From the IMG/VR virus record IMGVR_UViG_3300049734_000591, positions 1-30,323 of that record: a stretch of DNA of 30,323 nucleotides, one strand, 5' to 3'. Origin of the DNA: a virus. A program made the position numbers and the translations under genes. Positions within the stretch are counted from its first letter, which is position 1. Each line of letters starts with the position of its first letter. The notes beneath the pieces are model-generated. The model made no database searches, was not told the DNA's origin, and worked only from the letters and a program-made list of their open reading frames with translations. Positions 21,995-30,227 of the stretch are shown here, piece after piece.

Positions 21995-22227
21995 GCGCGC
22001 GCCATCGCTGCAACCGCTGCCTGCTCGATGATATTCATCATTTCGCCAACCGCACCGGCCAGTCCGTTGACGTCGTGGCCGGTCCGATACCGGAGGGTTT
22101 TGGCGATCCTGTCACCAATCCCGACGGGAGCGCGGCGATCGGCGTCACGGTGCTGGTCGGCGGCAGTATCGCGGCATGGCTCCTCGGCGTGTCCGAGCAG
22201 TGCGTCTGCGGCTGGACTGCGGAATAA
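21991..22227 (+). CDS. Small Cys/Gly-rich protein
   Basis: 78 residues, ATG start (ATGA overlap). C-N-R-C near the N-terminus and C-V-C near the end frame a hydrophobic stretch (AIGVTVLVGGSIAAWLLG). The stretch could be a weak membrane or buried strand. No family recognised. The last gene before the promoter at 22253. Confidence 0.4.
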   Translation: MSARHRCNRCLLDDIHHFANRTGQSVDVVAGPIPEGFGDPVTNPDGSAAIGVTVLVGGSIAAWLLGVSEQCVCGWTAE

Positions 22228-22252
22228 TTCTTCTTCGCCTGAGCCCGCATTT

Positions 22253-22282
22253 TTGTGTTTTCCCACCGTGCTGGTTTATAGT
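22253..22282 (+). promoter_or_regulatory. Candidate promoter before late genes
   Basis: TTGTGT (22253-22258), 18-base spacer, TATAGT (22277-22282). Lies in the 150-bp interval between 22227 and 22378 that contains no clear gene. It could drive the packaging and head genes. Confidence 0.45.
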
Positions 22283-22377
22283 ATCCGCGAATTGTCACAA
22301 CCTGAAGGCACGTTGAGCCGATCAAAACAACAGGCGTCCCGCTGAAGTTGAGCGGACCATAACTCCACACCACCACC

Positions 22378-22583
22378 CTGACCAAGAACGATCTGCGCCG
22401 CGAGAAGTTCGCGAGACACCGGCGGACAGCTCTGTCGGCCGAAGAGCGCGAATGGCGCGCCTTCCGCGGCGAGAGCCCGAATCCGTGGGGCAAGGCCATA
22501 TCCGGCAACATGGCCGTGATGGAGATCATCGTCCGGCGCACCTCCAAGCTCGAGCGGCGCACGGAGAACCTCGCCTGGCACTG
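22378..22583 (+). CDS. Charged hypothetical protein without a clear start
   Basis: The frame runs L-T-K-N-D-L-R-R-E-K-F-A-R-H-R-R through A-E-E-R-E-W-R-A-F-R-G-E-S-P-N-P-W-G-K to T-E-N-L-A-W-H at TGA 22581-22583. It is bounded upstream by TAA and has no ATG, GTG or TTG at the start; CTG 22378 is the nearest start-like codon and lacks a Shine-Dalgarno. Protein-like composition supports a real coding past. Its last ~18 codons are duplicated at 23042-23099. It may be a decayed or truncated gene, possibly a lost small terminase (speculative). Confidence 0.4.
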
Positions 22584-22623
22584 ACCGGCAAGGCAACCGC
22601 GAATCATGAAAAACTGAGGCGCT

Positions 22624-23040
22624 ATGGGTATTTTGAAGGATTCGATTATTGGCACTGTCCGGCAGCCGGGCGAGTGGTCGGTATTCCATAACCCGCCGGT
22701 CAATACGGCCGCCATGGTTCAACAGCCGGCGACGGCTGGCGTGCGCCACATTGTCTGCTCGCTTTCCCTGTCGATCGCCAATGAGAGCACGGCGAAATCC
22801 TCGCCGGCGGTGTTTCAGTTGATGTTCGGCGCCACCGTGGCGCGGATATGGCGGATCATCGTGCCCGCCGGCGATACCCGGACGGTCGATCTGAGCGGCT
22901 TGCATCTGCAGGGCAACGTCGGTGAAAGCGTGACCCTGCAGTCGACCGCGGCGGCCGGCGTCGACACCTACGAGACGGTGAACTTCAGCGGCTATTCGAT
23001 CACGGAGCCCGCTGGGTTTGAACGCAGCTTGACGCCGTGA
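22624..23040 (+). CDS. Hypothetical structural-type protein
   Basis: 138 residues, ATG start. Mostly beta-strand pattern with R-H-I-V-C-S-L-S-L-S, then F-Q-L-M-F-G, then a glycine/threonine-rich C-terminal half. This resembles small virion decoration or tail proteins, but no family is recognised. It is flanked by the two copies of a duplicated gene end, which suggests it entered as a block. Confidence 0.5.
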   Translation: MGILKDSIIGTVRQPGEWSVFHNPPVNTAAMVQQPATAGVRHIVCSLSLSIANESTAKSSPAVFQLMFGATVARIWRIIVPAGDTRTVDLSGLHLQGNVGESVTLQSTAAAGVDTYETVNFSGYSITEPAGFERSLTP

Positions 23041-23041
23041 A

Positions 23042-23099
23042 CGTACGCCGTCCGTGTTCCTAGCTCGAGCGGCGCACGGAAGGACTCGACTGGCGCTGA
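23042..23099 (+). pseudogene. Duplicated 3' end fragment of the gene at 22378
   Basis: Reading V-x-V-R-R-P-C-S-TAG-L-E-R-R-T-E-G-L-D-W-R-TGA, it aligns with I-I-V-R-R-T-S-K-L-E-R-R-T-E-N-L-A-W-H-TGA at the end of 22378-22583. 19 bases are identical (AGCTCGAGCGGCGCACGGA), and the similarity continues with substitutions and one TAG nonsense change. Confidence 0.6.
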
Positions 23100-23122
23100 C
23101 ATGGAACTGCAGGTGAACGTGC

Positions 23123-23461
23123 GTGATTACCGAACGCTGCAGACATCCGCACTGTTTCAACCCCATACCGTGTCCGAATCCTGGCCATGCGCGTAAAGAC
23201 GAACGTCTATCTGCGGCCAGGCGCGGTTATGGAAGGCGCTGGCGCGATTACCGCGCCCGCTATTTGCTGGAGCATCCACTGTGCTTGCGATGCGAAGAGG
23301 CCGGGATCGTGACGGCGGCACTGGAGATTGATCATATCGTTCCCGTTCATCACGCGAGCGATCCCCTCTTCTGGATTCCATCCAATCATCAGCCGTTGTG
23401 CAAGCCGTGCCATGTTTCCAAGACGAATGAAGACCGTAAGAAAGGGCTGATACGGTTGTGA
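23123..23461 (+). CDS. HNH endonuclease, packaging-associated
   Basis: 112 residues, GTG start. C-R-H-P-H-C and C-P-N-P-G-H near the N-terminus, then a helix and C-L-R-C, then L-E-I-D-H-I-V-P-V-H-H and P-L-C-K-P-C-H-V-S-K: the canonical HNH motif (DH, N, and C-x2-CH). HNH genes next to terminase are common in cos-type phages and can help genome cutting and packaging. Its stop overlaps the next GTG. Confidence 0.8.
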   Translation: MITERCRHPHCFNPIPCPNPGHARKDERLSAARRGYGRRWRDYRARYLLEHPLCLRCEEAGIVTAALEIDHIVPVHHASDPLFWIPSNHQPLCKPCHVSKTNEDRKKGLIRL

Positions 23462-24219
23462 CCTGTAAGCAGTGTGGAGTGGAATTTACTCCACCAAACC
23501 GGCGCGGCATACTCAGGCGCACATGTTCAGATCGCTGTCAGAGCAAATGGAATCGACTGAATCCGCATTCAAGGCCCGCATGTCAATGCCAGCATTGCGG
23601 ACGTACCTACATACCCAAAGCGAATAAGTACACGACCTTTTGTTCGCGTGATTGCTCGTTCGCATTTTATGCCAACAGAAAAGCAACAAAAGGGCCGGCG
23701 TGCCCTGTGTACTTTCCTCAATGCATTCGTTGCCAGCAGCAATTCGTCGCTAAGAGAACTGGCATGAAATACTGCAGTCGAGCGTGCCTTCATTCCAGTC
23801 AACGGGAGCGGTATGTACCGAAGTCGCCACGTAAAGCAGCCTGCCTGCAATGCGGGCGATCTTTTGAGACAAGCGGTCGAGGCTGTTATTCCAAGAAGTA
23901 TTGCGTTCAATGCAGTCTTGAACGTAAAAAGGACGTCAGAAAAGAGCGAAAGCGTCTATCGAAGGCAAAGCGCAAGAAGGCTTTTGTTCAGCGCGTCATC
24001 AGACGCGAGATCTATGAGCGCGATGGATGGAAATGCGGTATCTGCAAGAAGTTTGTTAATCCATCCCTGAAATCACCGCATCCTTTCAGCAAAACAATCG
24101 ATCACATTGTGCCTCTGTCCAAAGGTGGAACGCATGAGCCGCGCAATGTGAGGCTCGCTCATTTCGGCTGCAATTCACGTAGAAGCAATAAAGGGTTTGC
24201 TCAGATGCGTTTGTACTGA
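23458..24219 (+). CDS. Four-zinc-ribbon HNH endonuclease
   Basis: 253 residues, GTG start (GTGA overlap). Four successive CxxC...CSxxC-type zinc ribbons (starting about residues 3, 42, 75 and 115) are followed by a basic linker and an HNH domain at the C-terminus (C-G-I-C, T-I-D-H-I-V-P-L-S-K-G-G-T-H-E-P-R-N-V, then the C-N-S-R-R-S-N-K end). Such a string of zinc ribbons fused to HNH is unusual. It could extend DNA recognition of a homing or packaging nuclease. Confidence 0.75.
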   Translation: MTCKQCGVEFTPPNRRGILRRTCSDRCQSKWNRLNPHSRPACQCQHCGRTYIPKANKYTTFCSRDCSFAFYANRKATKGPACPVYFPQCIRCQQQFVAKRTGMKYCSRACLHSSQRERYVPKSPRKAACLQCGRSFETSGRGCYSKKYCVQCSLERKKDVRKERKRLSKAKRKKAFVQRVIRREIYERDGWKCGICKKFVNPSLKSPHPFSKTIDHIVPLSKGGTHEPRNVRLAHFGCNSRRSNKGFAQMRLY

Positions 24220-24239
24220 GGTGAAAAGACCGGGGGGAT

Positions 24240-24264
24240 GGAAATTAAATGATTGAAAATTTCC
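24240..24264. promoter_or_regulatory. Inverted repeat in the terL leader
   Basis: GGAAATT (24240-24246) and AATTTCC (24258-24264) form a 7-bp inverted repeat in the 92-bp gap between the HNH gene and the terminase. A G6 tract (24232-24237) lies just before. Possibly a packaging (cos) or operator element; only position supports this. Confidence 0.3.
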
Positions 24265-24311
24265 GTAGACCTGTGCGCCCCTTTCCCGAGACTTAGACCC
24301 TACATAGATTC

Positions 24312-25928
24312 ATGGGCTTACGCGGCATTAACGCCAAACCGCTGTCGATCCGCAAGCGCAGCGGCAAGCCGGCATGGATGAAAGCCGGCCTCGGCCGCCT
24401 CGAGCGGATCGTGTGTTTTGTCGAGGCGCTGCCGGTGACGTCCGGCGCGCTCGCGGGCAAAAAGTTCAAACTGCGATCCTGGCAGCACGAAATCCTCAAG
24501 GGCATGTACCGCACCGTCAACGGCAAGCGAGTTGTCCGCGAAGTGCTGATCACCATGCCGCGAAAGAACGGCAAAACGGGACTGATCGCCGCCTTAACCC
24601 TCTGTCACCTCTGCGGGCCGGAAGCGGTGCCGCGCGGCCAGGTGTATTCCGCGGCGGCCGAGCGCAAGCAGGCGGCGCTGCTGTTTGACGAAATGAAAGC
24701 GATCATCGCGCAGGTGCCGTGGCTCGAGCGGCGGTGCAACGTGCGGGATTTCACGAAAGATATCGAGGACATCGAGACCGGCTCGAAGTACATCGCGCTG
24801 TCGGCGGATGCCAAGTCGAAGCACGGCTTCTCGGCAAGCTTCTGGGTGTACGACGAACTGGCGCAGGCGCACGACCGCAAGCTCTATGACGTGTTGTCGA
24901 CCTCGACCGGCGCCCGCAGAGAGCCGCTCGGCATCGTGATCTCGACGCAATCGAGCGATCCGAAGCACATCATGAGCGAGCGGGTGGATTATGCCCGCCA
25001 GGTGCGCGACGGCGTGATCGAGGATCCGTCGTTTTACGGCTGCATTTATACGGCGCCGGACGATGCCGACCCGTGGGACGAGCGAACCTGGCATGCGTGC
25101 AATCCGGCGCTCGGCGATTTTCGCTCGTTGCAGGAGATGCGGGACTACGCCGTCAAGGCCCAGCGTATTCCGGAACAGGAAACGGCCTTCCGGCTGTTCT
25201 ATCTCAACCAGCGTTTTTCGCCGGCCGAACTGCGTTACATCCCGCGGCCGGACTGGGACGCCTGCGGCATCAAGTCGCAGGCGGAAGTCGACGCGCTGGC
25301 CGAACTGCTGAAGGGCCGGCCGTGTTACGGCGGCCTCGACCTGTCGGAGAAGAACGATCTGACGGCGTTCGTGCTGGCGTTTCCGTTTGACGAGCATGTG
25401 GTCGCGTTGCCGTTTTTCTGGACACGCCAGGACGGCATCGACGACCGCGGCGCGAAGGATCGCGCGGCTTACGCGCTGTGGGCGCGGCAGGGACATCTGC
25501 GGACGACGCCGGGCAAGGTGATCGATTACGAATACGTTGCCAGTGCGATTGCCGAGCTGACGGCGCCTTACGAGCTGAAGGCCGTCGCCTGCGATCCCTG
25601 GCAGATCGACAAATTCAATCAGGCGTTGAGCGATGTCGGCGCGCATCAGATCCAGCTCTTCAAGCACGGCCAGGGCTTCAAGGATCTCGATCCGGCCGTC
25701 CGGACGCTCGAGGATCTGGCGCTCGCCTGGCGACTGCAGCATCCAAACAATCCCGTCCTGACCTGGTGCATGGACAACGTGCGCCTGTTGCGGGATGCGG
25801 CCGGCAATCGGAAATTCGACAAGAAGAACTCCACGGGGCGAATCGACGGCGTGGTGGCGCTGGCGATGGCGCTGAATCTGGCGGCGTCGCAGAACGTGGC
25901 GCCCGATTACCAGATGCTGTTTGTCTGA
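24312..25928 (+). CDS. terL: Terminase large subunit
   Basis: 538 residues, ATG start. P-R-K-N-G-K-T (83-89) is the Walker A of phage terminases and V-Y-D-E-L (179-183) the Walker B with catalytic Glu. I-V-I-S-T-Q (208-213) is the coupling motif. G-L-D-L-S (341-345) opens the nuclease domain, with T-G-R-I-D-G near the end. This is the ATPase/nuclease motor that cuts and packages DNA into proheads (Terminase_1 family). No small subunit gene is recognised upstream; two HNH genes stand there instead. Confidence 0.9.
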   Translation: MGLRGINAKPLSIRKRSGKPAWMKAGLGRLERIVCFVEALPVTSGALAGKKFKLRSWQHEILKGMYRTVNGKRVVREVLITMPRKNGKTGLIAALTLCHLCGPEAVPRGQVYSAAAERKQAALLFDEMKAIIAQVPWLERRCNVRDFTKDIEDIETGSKYIALSADAKSKHGFSASFWVYDELAQAHDRKLYDVLSTSTGARREPLGIVISTQSSDPKHIMSERVDYARQVRDGVIEDPSFYGCIYTAPDDADPWDERTWHACNPALGDFRSLQEMRDYAVKAQRIPEQETAFRLFYLNQRFSPAELRYIPRPDWDACGIKSQAEVDALAELLKGRPCYGGLDLSEKNDLTAFVLAFPFDEHVVALPFFWTRQDGIDDRGAKDRAAYALWARQGHLRTTPGKVIDYEYVASAIAELTAPYELKAVACDPWQIDKFNQALSDVGAHQIQLFKHGQGFKDLDPAVRTLEDLALAWRLQHPNNPVLTWCMDNVRLLRDAAGNRKFDKKNSTGRIDGVVALAMALNLAASQNVAPDYQMLFV

Positions 25929-25944
25929 AAAACGAGGTGCGCTG

Positions 25945-27873
25945 ATGAACCGAGCCTATGCAGTATTGCAGTGGAAGACGGCCGACGAGGATCGCCGCAT
26001 CATCGAAGGCGTCGCCACCACGCCGGCGCCGGATCGCATGAACGACGTGATCGACCCGGAGGGCGTCGAATTCAAGCTGCCGCTGCCGTTGCTCTACCAG
26101 CACAATTCGCGGCAGCCGATCGGCCATGTGCTGGCCGCAAAGGTGACGAAGGCCGGCATTACGGTCAAAGCCCAGGTGGCCGCGGCCGGCGTCGCCGGCT
26201 TCATTGACGAGGCCTGGAACCTGATCAAAGCGGGCCTGGTGCGCGGCCTGTCGATCGGCTTCAAGAGCCTCGAGGAAAGCTACGACCGGGAAAGCGGCGG
26301 CTTTCATTTTCTGCGCACCGAATGGATCGAACTCTCGGCCGTGACCATCCCGGCCAATTCCGAAGCGACGATACTGGCCGTCAAATCCGCTGCACTCGCC
26401 GCCGTGTCCGGCAATGGCGAGTGCCCGGTGGTGCGACTGGCTGCACGAGGCACGATCATCCGGCCTGGCGTTACAGGCGCAGCATTACGGGACAACGACG
26501 TGACGACACAAGAGCAGATCGCGAATTTTGAAAACAAACGCGCGGCGACGGCGGCGCGCATGGCCGCCATCATGGCGAAGGCGGGCGATGAGGGCCGGAC
26601 GCTCGACGAAGCGGAAACCGAGGAATACGACGGCCTCGCGCGCGAAGTGAAAGCGGTTGACGATCACCTGGTGCGGCTGCGCGCGCATGAAAAAGCGTTG
26701 ATCACGCGCGGCACGGCGATTGCAGGGGAGACGACACAGACGGCCGCGGCGGCTTCGGCGACGCGCGGCGGCCATGCGAACGGCGGCGCATCGAGCGTCG
26801 TCACGGTACGCTCGAACCTGCCGAAGGGGACGGCGTTTTCGCGTTATGTGATGGCGCTGGCCTCCTGCCGCGGAAACAAATTCGAAGCGGCCGACATGGC
26901 GCGCCGGCAGTGGGCGGACTCGACGCCGGAAGTCGAGCTGCTGCTGAAGGCCGACACGCCGCCCGGCACGACCACGGCGCCGGCCTGGGCGGGCTATCTC
27001 GTGCCGAACGCGACGAACGTCATGGGCGAGTTCCTCGAGCTGCTGCGGCCGGCCACCGTGATTGGCCGCATTCCGGGCTTACGGCGCGTGCCATTCAACG
27101 TCACCCTGCCGGCGCAGACTGCCGGCGGCCTTTACGGCTGGGTCGGGGAAAACGTGAAGAAGCCGGTCGGCGCCCTGACGTTTTCGCAGGTCAGCCTGCG
27201 CTGGGCGAAGGTGGCCGGCATCATCGTGCTAACGAAGGAGCTCGTGAAGTTCTCCAACCCTTCGGCGGAAGCGATCGTGCGCGACGATATGGTGAAAGGC
27301 ACGGCGCAGTTCATGGACCAGCAGTTCGTCGATCCGGCGGTGGCGGAGGTGGCCAACGTCAGCCCGGCCTCGATCACCAACGGCATCACGCCGGTGGCGC
27401 CGACCGGCACGACGGCGGACGCCTTCCGGAAAGATATGGGGACGCTGATGGGCGCCTTCGTGACCGCCAATAACGACCCGACCGGCGCCGTCGTGCTGAT
27501 GTCGGCGACGCAGGCGCTGAACTTGAGCTTGATGCAGAACCCGCTCGGGCAGTCCGAGTTTCCGGGTATCGGCGTCAACGGCGGTACCATCATGGGCCTG
27601 CCCGCGGTGGTGAGCGAAACGGTCGGAACGAAGATCATTCTCGTCAACGCGAGCGACATTCTGCTGGCCGAGGACGGCGGCGTGGAAATCGACGTCAGCG
27701 AGGAAGCGTCGCTGATCATGTCGACCACGCCGGACGTGCCGCCGGACCAGGCGCTCGTCAGCTTGTGGCAAAACAACCTCGTCGGCCTGCGCGTCGACCG
27801 CTTCGTGACCTGGAAGCGCGCCAAGACCGCCTCCGTCGCCTTTATCTCACCGGCCGCCTACGTTGCCGGATAA
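25945..27873 (+). CDS. Prohead protease fused to HK97-type major capsid protein
   Basis: 642 residues from ATG 25945 (GAGGTG upstream; an in-frame TTG at 25921 looks like a run-in). Residues ~1-170 form a prohead protease: P-A-P-D-R-M-N-D-V-I, L-L-Y-Q-H53-N...P-I-G, and G-L-S103-I-G-F, then E-L-S-A-V-T-I-P-A-N. Residues ~190-255 are a helical delta (scaffold) domain. Residues ~290-642 are the HK97 capsid fold, with E-F-L-E-L-L-R-P-A-T-V-I and K-V-A-G-I-I-V-L-T-K-E-L. In HK97 itself these are two proteins; here they are one reading frame with no internal stop. Confidence 0.85.
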   Translation: MNRAYAVLQWKTADEDRRIIEGVATTPAPDRMNDVIDPEGVEFKLPLPLLYQHNSRQPIGHVLAAKVTKAGITVKAQVAAAGVAGFIDEAWNLIKAGLVRGLSIGFKSLEESYDRESGGFHFLRTEWIELSAVTIPANSEATILAVKSAALAAVSGNGECPVVRLAARGTIIRPGVTGAALRDNDVTTQEQIANFENKRAATAARMAAIMAKAGDEGRTLDEAETEEYDGLAREVKAVDDHLVRLRAHEKALITRGTAIAGETTQTAAAASATRGGHANGGASSVVTVRSNLPKGTAFSRYVMALASCRGNKFEAADMARRQWADSTPEVELLLKADTPPGTTTAPAWAGYLVPNATNVMGEFLELLRPATVIGRIPGLRRVPFNVTLPAQTAGGLYGWVGENVKKPVGALTFSQVSLRWAKVAGIIVLTKELVKFSNPSAEAIVRDDMVKGTAQFMDQQFVDPAVAEVANVSPASITNGITPVAPTGTTADAFRKDMGTLMGAFVTANNDPTGAVVLMSATQALNLSLMQNPLGQSEFPGIGVNGGTIMGLPAVVSETVGTKIILVNASDILLAEDGGVEIDVSEEASLIMSTTPDVPPDQALVSLWQNNLVGLRVDRFVTWKRAKTASVAFISPAAYVAG

Positions 27874-27880
27874 CAACGCG

Positions 27881-28096
27881 ATGCCACGGCCGAGGAAACC
27901 GAACGTGCCCACCGCAACAACCGTTCGCGTCGTGGTACTGAAGGCGCATGTCTACGACCGGGTGAAGCGCGAACCCGGCGAGGAGTACGAGGCGCGCCGC
28001 GACATGGTGCGGACGCTGACCGGAACCGGATTCGTCAGGCTGGCGGATCCGGCCGCCGGCCGCTATGAGCGGCGGGACATGCGAGCCGAGCCATGA
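27881..28096 (+). CDS. Small head-region protein
   Basis: 71 residues from ATG 27881 (a TTG at 27863 is an in-frame alternative). Basic Pro/Arg-rich N-terminus, then V-V-V-L-K-A-H-V-Y and a short helix/strand end with R-Y-E-R-R. The start is weak, with no good Shine-Dalgarno. Its stop overlaps the portal start (ATGA). Probably a head-associated or decoration protein, by position. Confidence 0.5.
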   Translation: MPRPRKPNVPTATTVRVVVLKAHVYDRVKREPGEEYEARRDMVRTLTGTGFVRLADPAAGRYERRDMRAEP

Positions 28097-29436
28097 AGCT
28101 GCGCGCGTTCGGTTTCGAACTGGCGATTGCGAAAGCCTACGTGCCGGCCTCGCCCGCCGGCAGCTGGCTCGGCTGGTGGCCGCGGGTGCGCGAGTCCTTC
28201 ACGGGCGCCTGGCAACAGAACGTCACCATTGCCAATCAGCCCGGCCTGCTGTGTTTCTCGGCGGTCTATGCCACTGTGACCGGCATTGCCTCCGATATCG
28301 CGAAGATGCGCATCAAGCTCGAGCAGGACGTCGATGGCATCTGGACGGAGATCAAAACGGGCTCGCCCTGGCTGCCGGTGCTGCGGAAGCCCAATCACTA
28401 TCAGAACCGCCTTCAGTTTCTGCAGCAGTGGATCGTGTCGAAACTGCTGGCCGGCAACACCTACGCACTGAAGGGCCGCGACGAGCGCGGCATCGTGACG
28501 ACGTTGTACATCCTCGATCCGCTGCGCGTGCGGCCGCTCGTCACCGATGACGGCGGCGTCTATTACCAGCTCAATACGGACGCGCTCTCGCAGGTCGAGG
28601 ATGCCGTGACGGTGCCGGCCGGCGAAATGATCCACGACGTGATGTGCCCGCTCTGGCATCCGCTGGTGGGCGTGCCGCCGATCGTCGCCTGCGCGGCGAG
28701 CGCGAATCAAGGACTGAAGATTCAGGAAAGCTCGACGCACCTGTTCGGCAACCGCGCGATGCCGGGCGGCATCCTGACGGCGCCCGGGCATATTGGCGAC
28801 GACACGGCGCTGCGCCTGAAGACGGCGTTTGAGGCTAATTTCAGCGGCGCCAATTTCGGCCGCCTGGCGGTGCTCGGCGACGGCTTGAAATTCGAGCCGA
28901 TGGTACTGACGGCCGAATCGAGTCAACTGGTCGAGCAGTTGAAGTGGACCGTCGAGGACGTCGCGCGGGCGTTTCACTATCCCACCTACAAGCTCGGCGG
29001 CGGCGTGCCGCCCTACTCGAGCGGGCCGGAAGCCCTGACGATGCAGTATTACACCGATTGTCTGCAGCCGCTCGTCGAGGCGCTGGAGCTGTGCCTCGAG
29101 GAAGGCCTGCGCCTGCCCGTCGATTACCACTGCACGCTCGATATCGAAAACCTGTTGCGTATGGATACGCAGAGCCTCTACGACTCGAACAACAAGGGCG
29201 TCAGCGGCGCCTGGCTGTCGCCGAACGAAGCCCGCTTCCGGGCGAACCTCCAGCCGGTCGACGGCGGCGATTCGCCGATGATCCAGCAGCAGAACTACAG
29301 CCTTGAAGCACTGGCGAAACGCGATAGCGAGCCGCAGCCGATCACGCCGGCGCCGCCGGCGCCGCCGGCGGTGAAAGATCTCGAAGCGCAATACGAAGCG
29401 GAGTTCGACCTGGAGGAGGCAGTCCTCCGTCGATGA
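28093..29436 (+). CDS. HK97-type portal protein
   Basis: 447 residues, ATG start (ATGA overlap). Diagnostic portal segments are present: F-S-A-V-Y-A-T-V-T-G-I-A-S-D-I-A-K (crown/clip start), P-N-H-Y-Q-N-R-L-Q-F-L-Q-Q-W, L-G-D-G-L-K-F-E-P (wing), then L-V-E-Q-L-K-W-T-V-E-D-V-A-R-A-F-H-Y-P and C-L-E-E-G-L-R-L-P. The C-terminus is polar and acidic. It forms the dodecameric DNA gate. Here it follows the capsid gene, whereas in HK97 it precedes it. Confidence 0.9.
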   Translation: MKLRAFGFELAIAKAYVPASPAGSWLGWWPRVRESFTGAWQQNVTIANQPGLLCFSAVYATVTGIASDIAKMRIKLEQDVDGIWTEIKTGSPWLPVLRKPNHYQNRLQFLQQWIVSKLLAGNTYALKGRDERGIVTTLYILDPLRVRPLVTDDGGVYYQLNTDALSQVEDAVTVPAGEMIHDVMCPLWHPLVGVPPIVACAASANQGLKIQESSTHLFGNRAMPGGILTAPGHIGDDTALRLKTAFEANFSGANFGRLAVLGDGLKFEPMVLTAESSQLVEQLKWTVEDVARAFHYPTYKLGGGVPPYSSGPEALTMQYYTDCLQPLVEALELCLEEGLRLPVDYHCTLDIENLLRMDTQSLYDSNNKGVSGAWLSPNEARFRANLQPVDGGDSPMIQQQNYSLEALAKRDSEPQPITPAPPAPPAVKDLEAQYEAEFDLEEAVLRR

Positions 29437-30227
29437 TCGAGGCGGCCGAACGCACGGCGCTCGTCAAGGCGCTGGCCGGCTTCGTCCGGCGATCGGTCGG
29501 CGAGGCCCTGACCGCGATCGTCGCCCGGCTGGAGGAACTGGAGCGGCGCCTGGCCGGCCTCGCGGTGGAGCACGGCAAGGACGGCCGCGACGGCCATGAT
29601 GGCAAAGACGGCCGGGACGGCAAAGACGGCCGCGACGGCAAGGATGGCTTGAGCGACGACGGCCTGCGGCTTCGCGTCGAGGAGCTCGAGCGGCGGCCGG
29701 TCGTCGAGCACGGCCGCGACGGTAAAGATGGCCGCGATGGCCGGGATGGCCACGACGGCAAGGACGGCCGCGACGCCTTCGAACTGACGATCGAGTCCGC
29801 CATCGATCCCATGCGTTCGTATCCGCGCGGCACGCTGGCGCGGCACGCCGGCGGGCTGTGGTTGGCGGTGCGGCAGACGCGGCCGGCGGAAGCCAGTCAT
29901 TTCCTCGATTGGGAAAATATCGTCGACGGCGTGTGCTTCGTGGACATGGCGCAACATGACGAAGGCCGCACGCTCGATTTCACCGTCCACCGCTCGAGCG
30001 GCTCAAAGAATCACTTCAGCTTCCCGGTCCCGGCGCTGATCTATCGCAGCGTGTTTCAGGAAGGCCAGACGTACCGCCGCGGCGATGCCGTCACCTATAG
30101 CGGCTCGTTGTGGCACTGCGACGCCGAGACGACGACGGCGCGGCCGGGCACGGCGGATTGGACGCTCGCCGTCAAACGCGGCAGTCCGGGCAAGGACGGC
30201 AAAGACGGCAAGGATGGCAAGCCATGA
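29433..30227 (+). CDS. Collagen-like protein with C-terminal binding domain
   Basis: 264 residues, ATG start (ATGA overlap). A helical N-terminus (~1-47) precedes G-x-y collagen triplets rich in G-K-D, G-R-D, G-H-D (~48-72). A second triplet run (~92-112) and a last run (~256-264) also occur. Between them residues ~114-250 form a beta-rich domain with Y-R-R-G-D-A-V-T-Y-S-G-S-L-W-H. That resembles a CBM5/12-type carbohydrate-binding module (G-x-Y-x-x-G-D-x-V-x-Y-x-G-x-x-W). Probably a trimeric virion fibre or head decoration contacting cell-surface sugars; the position between portal and connector is unusual. Confidence 0.6.
   Translation: MIEAAERTALVKALAGFVRRSVGEALTAIVARLEELERRLAGLAVEHGKDGRDGHDGKDGRDGKDGRDGKDGLSDDGLRLRVEELERRPVVEHGRDGKDGRDGRDGHDGKDGRDAFELTIESAIDPMRSYPRGTLARHAGGLWLAVRQTRPAEASHFLDWENIVDGVCFVDMAQHDEGRTLDFTVHRSSGSKNHFSFPVPALIYRSVFQEGQTYRRGDAVTYSGSLWHCDAETTTARPGTADWTLAVKRGSPGKDGKDGKDGKP

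Noticed and set aside
22276-23166. A 296-residue - strand frame
   Set aside because: Antisense to several + strand genes, no ribosome site, no recognisable motifs.
24594-25742. A 382-residue - strand frame
   Set aside because: Antisense to the terminase; low-complexity Arg-rich sequence; the terminase frame carries all the expected motifs.
28063-29391. A 442-residue - strand frame
   Set aside because: It runs antisense to the portal gene and is Arg/His/Ala-rich with no motifs, a typical shadow in GC-rich DNA.
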